The notes beneath the pieces are model-generated. The model did no database searches. It was not told where the DNA came from and was given only the letters and a program-made list of their open reading frames with translations. From Antedon bifida (lineage: Eukaryota; Echinodermata; Crinoidea; Comatulida; Antedonidae): a DNA stretch of 64,000 nucleotides. Positions 11,101-26,100 of the stretch are shown here, in pieces. The stretch spans positions 3,503,501-3,567,500 of the forward strand of contig OY727103.1 in the NCBI GenBank assembly GCA_963402885.1, read 5' to 3'. The first letter of the stretch is position 1, and every line of letters begins with the position of its first letter. Made by a program: the position numbers and the translations under genes.

Positions 11101-14100
11101 AAAACCATTTGAATGACGTACAGTACCAATCAATATTATGTCATTTAAAATCAAATACACACGCTTTACTTATCACAGTATGTGATATTCAATTGTTAAA
11201 TGGTGCATTAGTAATAGTAGCAGTTAGTAGTACTGTAATGTAATTGCAGGAAATCCAAAATGATTTTACTGTATTGTATACTACAGTTACTGCAGTTAAC
11301 AAGTACAACTACATTTTACTGTAACAAATTTACTGCAATAAACAGTGTGTACTCTATGCTCAACAAAACTAGATACAGTAATTGTAAAAACAAAAATTGA
11401 TTTACTGCAGTAACAGCAGTATAATATTTTTACATGGTCTGTTTTGTTATGTCTCCCTACAGTACTACTTATTCATTAGTACAGTATAGTATGAGAGCTA
11501 GTACTTTACACTACAGTATGTAATTGACAGTAGTAGTGTACAGCTTACTATATACTACTACTATATAAATAATTTTATCCAGAAAAAATGTAATAAAAGT
11601 AACACAAAGGAGACTTTAAAGTATAGACTCATTATATTGTTTTCAATACATACATTATATTTTATAAACAGAAATCAGAAGATTAATAATCTATCTTGGC
11701 TACTATAAATCTAGTTTTGTACCACTGTACTGTATGTCATACAATCCATATTTGTTACGAAGGAAATGATAATTTAATAATTACCATCCATCATCGCTGA
11801 ATGAACACTGATTACCACTTTTTTTTCTGCTCGTCTAATGCACGACAGCTTGATGCATTTTTATCCAGTAGTGATTAAGGTGTGCTTATGTCGACACGGA
11901 ACTCAACTCAACTGTGTCGACATTAAGCACTCAAAGCAACTGGACGTAACTGACCGCAACTGACAGGCACATAAAAAACGTCAACACATATAGTTCCTTT
12001 CAGCAAGGCAATCTAACAACAGGATGCTGAGCTCCGGAGATCAAAGGGTTAACCTGTGGCTGCGACTTATCATGTCCATGCCCCTTAATAAATAATACGA
12101 GAATACACCATAGAGAATGTACATAGTATGTAGTTAGTACAGTACTGGTATTTGTCGCAGCCAGACATAAGATCAAAAGACTGTTACGAGTTCCTATCTT
12201 GGCAAGGCGAGATCAGTGTCCTGTTGTTAGATTTCCTTGCTTTCATTCAGTTGCCCATGTATAAGCGCTCGAACATCTAGTTCGATTAAGTTGCTCAAAG
12301 TCTAGATACTGTAAGCGCTCTCACGCAGCTACGTGAGTTCATTTAAGTTAGGTTGAGTTTAAGATCGCCTTTAGACATACAGTAGTGTACATTTCAAGTC
12401 ATGGTATTCAGTACTTTATAGGTAGTGGGCAAACATTTGTAATAGGTTATTTGTCTAAAGTAAATCACTATACTACTAAGGTGTGGTGATACGTAGTTGT
12501 TATTAACTTACAAAGTTCATTTTTTTGGGTTCAATGAACTAAAGAACACTCAGTATAGGCAAATGCAGGAACATACATAGCCAGTCATTATACAACCTGA
12601 GAGAAAGTATACCCAATGTACAGTGCATCAAGGTTGGGCAAGATCAGTGGCCGTCAATCACACTTAAGTGAGATATTTCCCTAATATTAAGTATTTCACT
12701 TAACTCAATAAATACTGTATTTAAGTATTTCCCTTAAATTATGTTCATTTTTATTTTAATATGGCCACTGGCCAATAGTACAAAAACCAAAGCAAAATTG
12801 AAAACAAAGTTGATGGTGCTGGATAGCAATATATACAAACAGTAAAGTACAGACCAATAGACTATAAGTATAATTAACAAATGATTGACATAAAACCATG
12901 AAGGAAAAAATAAATTATTTGTTATCACTTCCATGACTGATGTACACTTGAAACATTCTGTAATGTTTTCGTGATTTATCTCGCATAAAACATAAAAGAG
13001 TACTTGAATTTATCTACAGTACAGTACATTAATCCAAAGGTCCAATACTTCAAACATCAAAATATTTACAATTAACCCTCTCACACGATAGCCTTTCAAT
13101 CCTTGGATGCTTTACATTGGAAGTTAGTTATGTTTATTATGTGCCTAGCTTTTACCTGGATTAACTGACAATAGCCCTTGATCTCCCTGGGAAGAGCATA
13201 CCACCGTAATAATGTCACTTAACCTTTCGGATCATATACTGTACTCTTCCCCCCAGACTGAGGGGAAAAGGAACATGGATGAACTAGCCTGAAAGATTTG
13301 GTTATTGACTACATTGATAACAGCATGCATTGATTACTGTACAGTTCATACTGTAATATATGAATTGATTTGTTATGCTGTTTGATCATGGGATATGTGT
13401 CGCATTATAATGACATATTGCTTATTAGACAAACACCTTTTAAATCCCACAAATAAATCATTCCACATTATCTTCCACAGTATGCGCTAATAACCATATG
13501 ATTATGAAATAATTTTTCCATAATTATCGACCGTTTTTCTCTTATTTTTCAGAAAAAATTCTGATTGAGATATTATTTGAGTACATATGATATGTTTTAA
13601 CTGTTGTCTGTATGCAATACATTGTATAATTATGCAGAACACTACAGTGTAAGGTGCAATAACAAACCTAATTTCTATTCATATACAGTACTACAGTAAT
13701 GAAAATTAAGTTCAAATTTTATTGTGCTTATTCTGTACAATAATAATAAAATTGTAATTTCCCCGTCCTTTTTCTTTCTTAGGGCCTGTTTCTGCTGCAA
13801 ACTACTCAAAATACGGTATAAAAATTAGTACCCCGTTTCTGCTAACAATACTTCTTGGGTGGTCATGTTAAATTTCATCCTTTTTACCCAAATTGCCATT
13901 CATTTATTTGGTCAATAATTAAAAGTCGCAATAAAGGAAGTTTTACGCCTCACTTTCAACAGGCTAGCCCTAGTGATACAGATGTTGTGAGAGCACAGAA
14001 AACATCGTAATGGGGACAAGTAATTCGTTCCCTCCCCAAGTTATTGTCTTTTGCAATGTTGTACTACTTTCGCAGGCTCTTCAGCGTGCGAAAGTATTTT

Positions 14101-17100
14101 ACGGTATTTTCTTGGCAGCAGAAACAGGGCCTTACTGTATAAATGTTTTTAAGACTCCAGTTCCTTAAACAGTATTGTTCTTTTTTGTTTTCTTTGTTAA
14201 CTTTATTGTTTTTGTAATATACTGTGTATATTTTTTTCTTAAATGTTTATGAATAGTATATAATAGTCCACTTCATCATTGTTTACTTGATGCAATAAAG
14301 GAAAGGAAATGAAATGTTGCTGTGTAATAATATCAACCTTCTTAAACTATTTCAGTTTAAGAACATTTTTATGCTCTGCTGTTGCATGTCAGAAATTCAG
14401 AAATCTCTAATGACGATTTCAAATATATTACACGACAGCAGAGCTAATTTATATTCAAGACGGGCTATAAAACCAAAATGCATCTTGATATCATTTTAAC
14501 TCAAAATATTGTACTGTATTTAGGGACCATGTCAAACTACCCTACAGTACTGCAGTTACTGCAGTAACTTGGCTTTAACAAATTATTTAGAAACAATTTT
14601 TCATTAATCAGATTGCTTATTAAATAAATGCCCCATGAACCTCTAAATTGAAACAAACTTTGAATATTATTTATTAAAGGAAAATGTAGTTACTGCAGTA
14701 ATCTGCAGTAGAACAATTTTATTATGGTCCCTTTATCAGATATCATATTTACATTCATGTAATATAGTATAATAATTACTGCTTATCTGAAATCAAGCTA
14801 GAAATTGAAAATGTGTCTGTAATACCTGTATGACTGTCTAATTAGGTACCAGTGTAAAGCTCTGTCTACACTATCAAACTAGGTGTGATGTGCCCAAATA
14901 CGGTAGTAATATGCCCAAATATGGTAGTGATATGACATCATCATGTCCATATATGGGCACATCACATAAAGTTTGATAGTAATAGACAGAGCTTAAAATT
15001 GTTAAGGGATGGAGGAATGGTGAAACTGAAGCATTGAAGATTGAGTAACCAATACATACAGTATATAAATTATACTACTGATTGGGAACAAAAACAGGAA
15101 ACATTCTCTCTAAAAAGTATAAATAATAGTTTTCCAAAAGGACAAACTCCCGCCTTCAATTCTCCTACTGTACCCCCAAGTTCTACCGTATGCATAGATC
15201 TAAAATGTTTGAGCTGAGTGTCGGAGCCTATGGTAGATATAGTATTTCGCCCACAGTAGATATAACATTTCGCCCAGTCGGAAGTTTATTATTAATACCT
15301 CGTACTCTCTGTCAGCTTAATTTTACATAGGATACAAAAATGTTACCATACACATGAGAAAAAACAAAATATATAATGTTGCACTATTATAGTATGAAGA
15401 GGAAGAAATGCATCGGGCAAAATATCTAATTTTAAATTTCCAAATTCAAAGAATCTTAAAAGCTCTGTCTACTGTACACTATCAAACTTTATGTGACCAA
15501 AAAAAATGTGATATGCCCATATATGGACATGATATCACTACCATATTTGTGCATATCACTGCCATGTTTGAGCACATCACAGTCAAACTAGTTTGATAGT
15601 GTAGACAGAGATTAATATACATTAGTTGAGATTCATAATATGAAAGATGACTTGAGACTTTGAGATGAATAAGATTCATTATATATAATAAATATCTTTG
15701 TGACAGTGACATTTGGTTGAGTTATTGATTGTAATAAAGTTTTTGCATGCATATTGGCTTAGAATGTTTGTGTACTACTCCACGTCATTAGTAATAATCT
15801 TCACTTGTCTGTCATTATATAATCTAGGTTATCCCTTCAGTAGGTTCATCAACTGTGTTATTAAAATGATTAGCAGAGATCTTTATTCAAAATTTTGCAC
15901 ATTTTTTATGGAAGTCTGCAGAAAGGAAATCAATTCGTCATATGAATTATTAATCTTAAAAACTGATTAGAAATTAGAGTGCGTTTACTATAAATTACTG
16001 AACGAAAAATATATATCCTTTGCAGTAGATTTTAAATAACCAGTTAATGGCAGGAGAAATATGGTCGGTCTGAAAATTATATTTAATATAGTTTATTCGA
16101 CCGACCGACATTGTGAGCTATAGAGTCGACGCGACTAATAACATGGCATAGTGAAACATGAAATATCTATTACGATAATAACGATATATAGATGATGTAA
16201 TATATTAAATGTTTCTAAATCTTCTTGCTATAGTAATACTTGGGATTGGATAACCTAATCTACGGGTATTACAAGACAAATAGTTTCTTTACAATCTATG
16301 TCTGAAGATTAGGCCATAGGTCAGTAACAATCCATATTAGTACCAGTAAAGGCCAATTATAGTTCTATGAAATCCCCAAAGAAAAACACAACAGCATGAG
16401 GCTGTTAGTTGTTGACTTGTTTAACTTCCCTGGTATTCAACTGGCCAATCGTAACATACCTGTTTGAGGAAATTCTGTAGTAATAAAATGTTACCAAATC
16501 ACACCCTAAACTGTTGTTATTAATCTAAGATTTTACAGGGTTGTAATAAATATCACTGAAAATTGTTAAATATATCCGGAACTCAAACTGACACAACAAA
16601 TAAAGTGCAATTTAATTCAATCAATCAAGGGTTTATTCATGTTTTTGAGGGACAATACATCCTTTAAAAGAGCAATATTTAAAGATATATTATCCTTCAA
16701 AAACATGACAATTGAAGAATAATAAAATCAGACTTTGAATAGGCCATTTTACAGTTGTATTTAATTTCATCTGGGAAAAACCCACAAAATAATGATTTCA
16801 CTTTATAAAATGACAAATAACTAAAAAGTCTCAAGTATATGTCTGACACTAACAAAATGTTACTATTTTTTGCTTTATTTTGTTTTTATTTAGAGAAATA
16901 ATTTTGTTTAAATTCAATTTTTGGTCAAAGTGAATAGACTACAGTACTGTACAGTACGTGACATTAATTGTAAATGGATTGGAAAACATTTTTTTCTAAA
17001 CATTTTTTCGGGGGGACAATATAATCTTTAAAAAAAATTGGTTCTTTTAAATATAATATTGAAAATTGATATGGAAGATTATATTTATTGCATACTTATA

Positions 17101-20100
17101 ATTCCTTGAAATGTTGTCTGACTTGTAGCTCTAAGCATTTAAACAGCACTCATGCTACTTATCCTACTTATCCGCATCACATAACTTGTAAATCCTTAAC
17201 TATGCTAGTGTAATTCAAGTAAAGAAAGAATTATAATTGCCAACATCTCAATTGCAGTCAAGAATATATGTTTGTAATATATATAATATCAATATTATAA
17301 GAAAATAATAATAATTAAACATATTTCAATAAGTATTTGAAGAGACCAAGAGTGACGCTTGTGGGCTCAGAACAGTTTGTGAAAGTCCACCTACAGTTAA
17401 CTAGGGAAGTGTAATATAACAGTATTTTAGTCCCTTTTCCCCTACCCCAATACTGGCCTGAGTCCTTGGAGATGAACTCATAGAGAAATTTGCGCATTTA
17501 CTTTTTTATGTTTATTAATTTGTATCTTATTTTGCAGCATGCTGCCGATCTTGAAAAGAAACAAAATGAAACAGAAAATAAAAAGTTGATGGGATCCTGT
17601 ATTCAATATGGAACAGTGGTTCAGGTAATAACGATGGTGTTGAATTACTGTATATCAATGATTTATGATAATGATGATATGAATTATGATAGTATTGATA
17701 GTACACTATCAAATTTAGTTTGACAAAAAAGTGTGATGTACCCAAATATAGTAGCAATATGACATCATTGTGTCCATATATATGGGCACATCACATTTTT
17801 TGGTACATAAAGTTTGATAGTGTAGACAAAGCTTAATAATAATTAAAACCATTTCCTCCTTTTTTTATAGCTTCTTCATTTGAAGAGCAACAAGTATATG
17901 ACAGTAAACAAGAGGTTACCAGCTTTGCTTGAGAAAAATGCTATGAGAGTGACCCTTGACCCTTCTGGAAACGAAGGGTCTTGGTTTTATATTCAACCTT
18001 TCTACAAACTAAGGTCATTAGGCGACAATGTAAGTTGCAATAAAATAGGTGTTTGTCTGTCCTAAAAAATGACACTGTTGCTGAAATGTCCTGTGACACT
18101 CTTTACCAATGAGCCCTAAAATGTTCTGTAATGGTACAAAAAAGACCACAAACTATACATTGTTCCAGAAGGCGTGAGATGTTGAAACCACAGGTTTTTC
18201 ATTTTAATATTCCATATTTTGTATGATTGCTTTATAGGTGGTTGTCGGTGACAAGGTCATCCTAAATCCAGTAAATGCTGGTCAACCTCTCCATGCCAGC
18301 AATCAGGAGCTCGTTGACAACCCTGGATGTAAAGAGGTAAGCGCACTCCTTAAAGTTGTCATTGATGAGTGATAGTTTGATGATGTACAGTACCATACCA
18401 ACCAGATTTAACTAGTTCCAACCAGTTTCAACTTCTTTCGACCAGTTTTAATCAGAATAAGACATTTAATAGGGAACATTGTTTATTGTGCTAGTACAAA
18501 ATTGAGAGAAATCCCTACAGTAGTTTGAAATATCTACTACTACTAGGCAACAATGTATTGAATCATAATTTTTAGATTGTGTAGTTCAGAATTAAACTAG
18601 GATTATAAAGAAACCAAGATTTGTACACTATGAAATGCTTATATTGCACTAAATTGAGTTTTTGAATAACGTTTAGGCATTTCAAATAATTATTGCCATC
18701 TAAAAGCTGGAATGAACTTCCAAATGAATTAAAAATTAACTTTAAAGATTTTTCAATAACTTCATTCCAAAATACAATTAGTACTCAACATTTTTAACTG
18801 AATTTTTTGTTTTTCTAAAATTGATTGCTATTTTTAATGTATATTTAAAGACAACATGTTTCTTTTGGAACTTCAGTAACTACAATAGTTACCTAAATCC
18901 CAAGTTAAATCAATTATAAAATATTCAGACATCCCCTGGTCCACATCTTGGGAACCCCAGTAGGTGTATAAAATGGGGAACACACTCTAACCCGGTTAAC
19001 ATTCATTCATTCTTTTGTGGATGTTGACACATTCAGGCTTAACCTATGGTCACCTAGCCTCTCTAGAAGCCCATAACATGTGTTCAATATTAATATCGCT
19101 CAATAACCTCGGGCTCTGTCTATACAGTCATCCAAGTTTTTATTACGTTGGAGCATTGCGCACTCTCAATGGGAAATGAATTAAACATTATTTGGCGATT
19201 GCTTCTCAAGAAACCGAAATCAAATTAAATCTTGGATCATTAATAGTACTATGTTACACAGATTAAAATAATTAAATGTAAAAATAATGTTTTAATGGAC
19301 CCCAAGATAATTCAAAATAGTATTGTTTTTATGATATGCAATAAACTGCTTTTGTTTTATATTAACTAGCCATAAGTCATTTCTAAATTAAAAAAGTCAT
19401 AATGAATTAAATTGAAGTTAATAGTTAACTATAAATAAGTAGATTTCGCCTTATTTCAACTATGTACAGTAATAATAATAATACATTAGATGTACTGCAA
19501 AAAGTATGACTTGTGTGCTGTACTGTAAAACTAGCCATACAGTATGTACCTTTGCTAGTAGTAAAAACTGCCACGGGCAATATTGGCTCAGTACAGAGCA
19601 TCAAGTTTTACGCATCTAGACAATATCTGATTGGATTTGAATTTGTTAGGAAAATCTATTATAAAAAATACATACAAAATGATAAGCATAAATTACTGAC
19701 ATTCCAAATAATAACATTTATAAAATGGATAGCCCAAAAAGATTATTAACTTATTTCCATTGGAATCCTTTTAAAATTTAAAATAATTTAAAAACAATAA
19801 TAATAAAATCTGTTTAGATTTCGTTTTCAACAGTTTAAAACAAGCACTAACATAACTCTTAATGTATGCTACAATAATGCTCTGCGCCGTATACTTAATG
19901 TCTCTAGAAGTAGTAGTGCCAGTGCAATGTTTATTGAACATGGTGTCCCTTCCTTTAATGAGTACATGCGAAAATCTACCTATGGTTTCATGCAACGTAT
20001 GTTGAATAGTGGTAACATCCTTGTTGCTTGTGTTTGCAAACATATGCTCCATAACTCCAAAATGTATTGTAGATGGAGAAGCATTCTATACTTAAGTTTA

Positions 20101-23100
20101 GATTTTTCTTTTTCTGTTTATAAGTTTATTAATATGGATGATATTTCCGAAATAAAAAGAAATTGAATTGAATAACATAAATCTTATTTCTTATAATTTT
20201 ATTTTAGAAATTAAATAATAACAAATACAGTAAACATAAATTATGATAACATTTTCAGTAAGATTCCTTAATTTGTAGAACTTTAAAACATACTAGCAAT
20301 TTACGCGTCTTAACATTTAATAAGTGTAATAAATCAATTTGTTTAGAAGCCTCAGGAAATCGTCTGTCATTAAAATGCTGTGTTTACCATAATTAAAACA
20401 GTTATTTATCAAATGATTCTGACACTGAGTGTTATTTTGGTGACAGCAAAACATATTAAGTTGTTTTTGCCAATAATACATAATGCTACAGTGGTACAAT
20501 GGTAGAATGCCTAATATCAAGTAGAAGAGTCCGAGTTTGAATCTCAGTTGAGGAATTTTGTTAAATATTGCTGATTTTATCATCTTTATAAATTTTCTCA
20601 ATCATTTTTTTTTTTTTCTGTAGGTGAACGCAGTAAATTGTAACACATGTTGGAAAGTTTCACTATTTCTTGAAGATCGAGAAAATATGGATGATGTTTT
20701 AAAAGGGGTAAATAAAAATTTATGAACTACAATCATGTTGTCACTTTTTAGCTAAGTTAATTCCATGTCAATTATAGATCTGATAGGATTTGAACTGGTG
20801 ACCACGCAGTTACACAAAAGGTACCTTATCCATTAAACCACAGAGAATATTGATTCCATAGTATACAGTTCTTGCGATGGCATATCTACGGTAATAAAAT
20901 CAGACTGATTTTATTTTGTAATGATTTTTACTTCTAATTTGTCATAGGGAGATGTTGTCAGGTTGTTTCATGCAGAACAAGAAAAGTTTTTAACAGGAGA
21001 CGACTATAGGAAAGACAATTATGTATTTCTAAGAACAACGGCAAGAGCATCAGCTGCTGCTGCAACGAGTTCCAAGGCATTGTGGGAAGTTGAGGTAAAA
21101 ACTTTAATATTCAAGTTCACATTTATTTAGCCAAGAAAAAAAAATCAGCATGGATCTTACAAAAGAATACAAAAAAAACGTAATTCAAAATTTTAAAAAT
21201 ACATATAATTTATACATACATAAGGGTATGATTAGTATCTGATATGAGAATGTTGCTATGTCTGTGTAAGACAATTGATATCAATGTAATTTAAGCCTCG
21301 TTTCTTGATTACAAACTTGAGCAAAACTCCCAAATTTTTCAAGAAAAAATTTGCCAGAAAAACTGCAGAAAACAAGCTTGCAGAAGACTAGCACTTAGTA
21401 AATTTAAGCAATCTCCAAGTTTCCAAACAAAACTTTGGTAAAGCTTCATGATTCTCCCATTTGAGAGCATGGTTTGTGGACTGTACCATTTATGGAGAAG
21501 GCTGTTCAATGAATTTTCTAGTTTTCCAGTATATCTCGCTCTTCGTAGAGAATAAGGCATTTGTCGTTTTATCTGGGTAGTCTAGGCACGAAATACACTA
21601 AGATTTACAATACCTGACCATGCTACTTATGTCTACCTATTACAGGTTGTTCAACATGATCCATGCAGAGCTGGTGCTGGCCACTGGAATAGTTTGTTTA
21701 GGTTCAAGCATCTGGCCAGCGATATGTACTTGGCTGCTGAGGTAAATACATTCACTATGACATCAAATATACATAGATAATGCCAAATATGGTATAGTTC
21801 CTTCATTACATTGTTTTGTCTAGAATATATAAAGGTATGAATGTAGAGTAGATAAAAACATTTTATAATTTAAACAAAATGGTGTAATAGTTTGGTGTAT
21901 TATATCACATTTGAGCAATTGTCATGTTTTTTGTAATGCAACTCATTTCAGCTTCAGCTGGCAACTTGCAATATGTGTTTTATACCTGAATAAATAAATA
22001 AATAAATAAATAGGAAAAAACAAGTATTAGTAATACTTGTTGTTTCCTATTTATTTATTTATTTATTCAGGTATAAATACTATTACAAACAAATAAATAT
22101 TACTATTACTATATGGATGTGGGAACTAAAGTAGACAAAATAATACATTTTTTTTATATCAGATTTTAGCAATTTTTTTTGTAAGGCAACTCATTGCAGC
22201 TTTGGTTGCCAACTAGCAATATGTGTTTTATACCTGAATAAATAAATAGGAAAAAACAATTATTAGTATATGATATGGTATCTAAATTAGATTATATAAT
22301 AATCTTGACTATTGCACTTGTAGGATGATAACGATGCAGCGGCGGATCCAACAAGGCAGAAACTAAGAGGAACCAGTCGTGTTGGCTATCTGAAACCTAT
22401 TGAGCATGGGCATGACATAGCTTCCATATTTGAATTGGACCCTACCACTTTACAAAGAGGGGATTCATTAGTTCCAAGGTAAATATGCAAATGTTCTGTA
22501 ATGTGAAGAATCTGTATGTTGTTGAGAATGTTATCACTGACATTTCAGTTAATTGCTGATCATTAATGTTTTACGAGAGTTGCCGATGACTTTATTTGGT
22601 AAACAATGTACTGGTGACCTTTTACCTTTATATGCCGCACTTTCTATTCACTAATCTGATTGGTTAATAGTCATGGTATTTTGTTAACCAATCCCTACTT
22701 GTGAATAGCTTTTTTTTGGATTATGTGTTTCTGAATTCAATCAAAGACTATGTGTGATTTAAAAAAAAAAACTATAGTGTATTTTTGCAGTTTGTTTATG
22801 TAACTGCGATGTCTATGGTGGGAGAAACCGCCCATTATATCTCACAATTTGTCCTTTATTCATAGGAATTCATATGTTCGGTTACGTCATCTGTGCTCAA
22901 ATACATGGGTACATAGTACAGCTATTCCATTTGATAAAGGGGAAGAAAGACCAGTTATGCTAAAGGTAAGAAAAAAATAATGCTGTTGACTCGCCCCCAA
23001 ACATAACCTTTCTTGGAGTCCTAAATGTTCCACCACATTCTTCCCATTAAATTACATTTGGAATATGAGAAATTCTGGAAAACCAAACATAATTTAGCAT

Positions 23101-26100
23101 GTTTTTGTTTTCTAATTCTAAGCCTAAGCTTGTCGAGTATTTGGAGAGTTTGCTGAATGTTTTCTACTTGCACAATATTAAATTTATCACCTTTCCTGAA
23201 CACAACTTATGTTTTCTACTGCACAATATTTCAGCTTGTTTAGTTTATCTCTAAAAATGTTAAAAATCTGATCAGGAAGAGTGTTGCATTCAACAAAACT
23301 TTTAAATAAATTTGAATAGTCTTTTATGCGATCACCTGTATTCAAATTACGTTTTAAAGCTCTGTCTACACTATCTTTGACAAAAAAAGTGTGATGTGCC
23401 CACATATGGCAGTGATATGCTTAAATATGTCCATATATGGGCACATCACATTGTTTGTCGCATAAATTTTGATAGTGTAGATAGTTTTATAGAATAGAAA
23501 GCAGCTCTCTCAATACTATAAAAAAAATACAATCCATTACAAACCGTATACTGTATATATTCATCTTTTTAGGTCGGTACTGCCGAGGTGCGTGAAGACC
23601 GCGAGGCATTTGCAATTATTCCAGTCTCCCCTACGGAGGTGCGTGATTTAGATTTCGCTAATGATGCTAATAAGGTGCTGTCATCCATCGCTTCCAAACT
23701 TGAGAAAGGGTCAATCACTCCCAATGAACGCAGGTAAAATATTTCTATGTTTGTCTAAATTGTCTAATAATTGTTATGCTTTTTATATATTTTATTAAAT
23801 ATTGAAGGATACACTAAAATCTCATGTGGTGTGGTGAGTTTAACCAATCCTCTCACTTTTTGTTTTTGCTGTAAGGTTTGTGACCCAACTTCTCCATGAC
23901 TTGGTGTTCTTCGTTGCGTCAGAGACCAATCAAAATGGAGATCCATTCGCAGTTGTAGTCTCTGCACCTGAGAGAGACAGACAGAAGTTAATGAGGGAAC
24001 AGGATATATTGAAACAGGTATAAAGAAATATATTTTTGTATATCCTCTGGTATAATCGCACCTCCTTAGAACATGAAATTGGGCTAACTTTAGGAAACCC
24101 TGGTTCAGGAAAAAATTAGTGGTAACCATTTTTTGTAAAAACTCATATGAACTGGCTAGAGAAATCAGACATAAAGTAGGGGTGGGATTAGACCAGAAGT
24201 GGGATTATACCAAGGATATATGGTATATTTATTAGGTAGTTAGTATTATAATATTATTGGAACAGTAGTGTTCTAGTACCACATTTTTTTTATGCAATAT
24301 GTATTTTGTTTTCAATAACAGATTTTCAAGATTCTGAAAGCGCCTTTTGCTGATAGTGGAGAAGGGCCAATGTTACGCATGGAAGATCTTGCAGATGCTC
24401 GTCACGCTCACTATCGTACAATATGCCGACTCTGTTACAGAATCCTCAGACTTTCCCAACAGGCATATCGAAAAAACCAGGTTAGGCATCCTTACCATAA
24501 AAAATTTACTAATGCTCTGCCAACAGATTAACACCTAAAAGGCATTCGTTTGTCATCCCTTTCTCAGGGAACTCATAATACACTATCATTGATGACAAAA
24601 AGCTGGGGTGTGAGTATACTTACTCAGCTGCTTGTAGTTGGTGTTATTATTTTTTATTCGGCAAACTAGAATTATAGTACTTGCTTTGTTTGCTTGTAAG
24701 CATGATAGCGCCCACAAATTTCAAGTTATCATTCTGAAAATGTTGGTGTGCATAGGTGTATACTTAAAAAACATGTCACAAAAGCTTATTATATTAAAAT
24801 CTGACTTACCTGTATCTTCCATATGAGATATTAAATAGCACTGTATTCTTTTAACATTAATATCAAGTAGTGAGCCCTCTCTCTCCAAATATAGTTTTCC
24901 CTGATGTATTTTGCCAAGTACTGCACTCAGTTTCTGAGTGCTTTCATTTATTTGTATTGTTTGCATTATACAGGAATACATAGCCAAACAGTTTGGCTTC
25001 ATGCAGAAGCAGATTGGTTACGACGTCCTTGCAGAAGACACGATAACAGCGTTGCTTCACAACAATCGCAAACTTTTAGAGCAACACATCAGGGAAGACG
25101 AAATCGAAACCTTTGTCAGCTTAGTGCGGAAAAAGAAAGAGTGCAGGTAAGACAGTTCTTATTATTCTGTTAGGTCAAAGGGTAAAGTTCATCAAACCTC
25201 TTGGATACATATGATCAAGATACAGTAGAACCCATCATTGGTCCCAAATGTGTTACCTTAATAGTTCTGCCGTACTTCATCCATATTATTTCATATAATA
25301 ATATTATTTACTTATTTTAGTACAGTAACATTGAGGTCAGAGTTTAAAGGTCATCAAAACTCACGATTGCATATTGTCATTCAGATTGTTGAATTAGTAA
25401 AACTATGATATATAAATGTATTTTTTAATATAATATTTTGTTTTGTTTTTAGATTTTTAGAGTATTTGTCTGATTTGTGCGTATCCAATAACCAAGCCAT
25501 TCCAGTAACTCAAGAATTAATTTGCAAATCAGTTTTGAATCCAAAGAATGCTGATATCCTTGTACAAACTAAGTAAGTGAACACTGAAGATGAAACCCTA
25601 GTCCTAAAAATGGGAATAAAGCGCGGGCACCATTTACCGTACTTAAAGAGCCTACAATATCCACATGGGTTCGAGGCTGACTCGCTCCTAGTTCTTGTGG
25701 TGGAACAAGTCTCGGATAAAGACTATAAACCAAAGTTGGGGACCCAATTTGGAAACAAGCCTTTTGGATTAAAGTGTTATCCCCTGCTTTCCATGTTTTT
25801 TTTCAGGTTGATTCCAGTTCACACGCAAGAGGAAATCGAACTGGACGGTGTCGATGATAACGGCGATCCGATCATCGCGATTCAGGAAGACGAAGAGGAA
25901 GAAGTGTTCTTGATTTGGGATGAAAACTGTCTGAAGGGAATAGCAGAGTTGGCGCAAGGTGCTAAGGATAAAATTAGAGAAGACACCGAGATTCTGCGAT
26001 ATTATAGGTAGCTCACTAGTATATACTATAATTATATACTATAAGTATAGATAGCTAGGCACATGCCTGATACCACTAACTCCAATATCTTTGCAAAATT

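Larger units (their letters stand above)
2119..17537. other. ITPR intron 3 (15.4 kb), repeat-filled
   Basis: A quarter of the gene is this single intron. It contains tandem duplications near 2349, 3735 and 4842, an inverted-repeat element at 3072-3252, three 1.5-kb tandem units at 5098-9850, a 60-bp higher-order minisatellite near 10533-10810, and several TIR elements between 11240 and 17080. Stretches 9860-10500 and 15620-16600 show only AT-rich sequence with dispersed acagta motifs. No conserved exon or nested gene was found. Confidence 0.85.
18337..20623. other. ITPR intron 6 with a LINE remnant and a tRNA-like remnant
   Basis: 2.3 kb. 18340-19800 is AT-rich without recognisable structure. 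A reverse-transcriptase C-terminal fragment lies at about 19815-20175 and a tRNA-like segment at 20483-20555. Confidence 0.7.

Noticed and set aside
22479-22865. Possible extra exon in intron 10
   Set aside because: No frame of suitable phase with splice sites; the exon 10-11 junction joins the conserved [15 protein letters not shown] block perfectly.
23764-24129. 121-codon minus frame
   Set aside because: Antisense of exon 13 and its flanks; no family resemblance and exon 13 is clearly coding on the + strand.
25577-25806. Frame open from inside intron 16 into exon 17
   Set aside because: The intron part is a SINE fragment, and the ITPR frame requires the acceptor at 25806/25807; the upstream Met has no family support.
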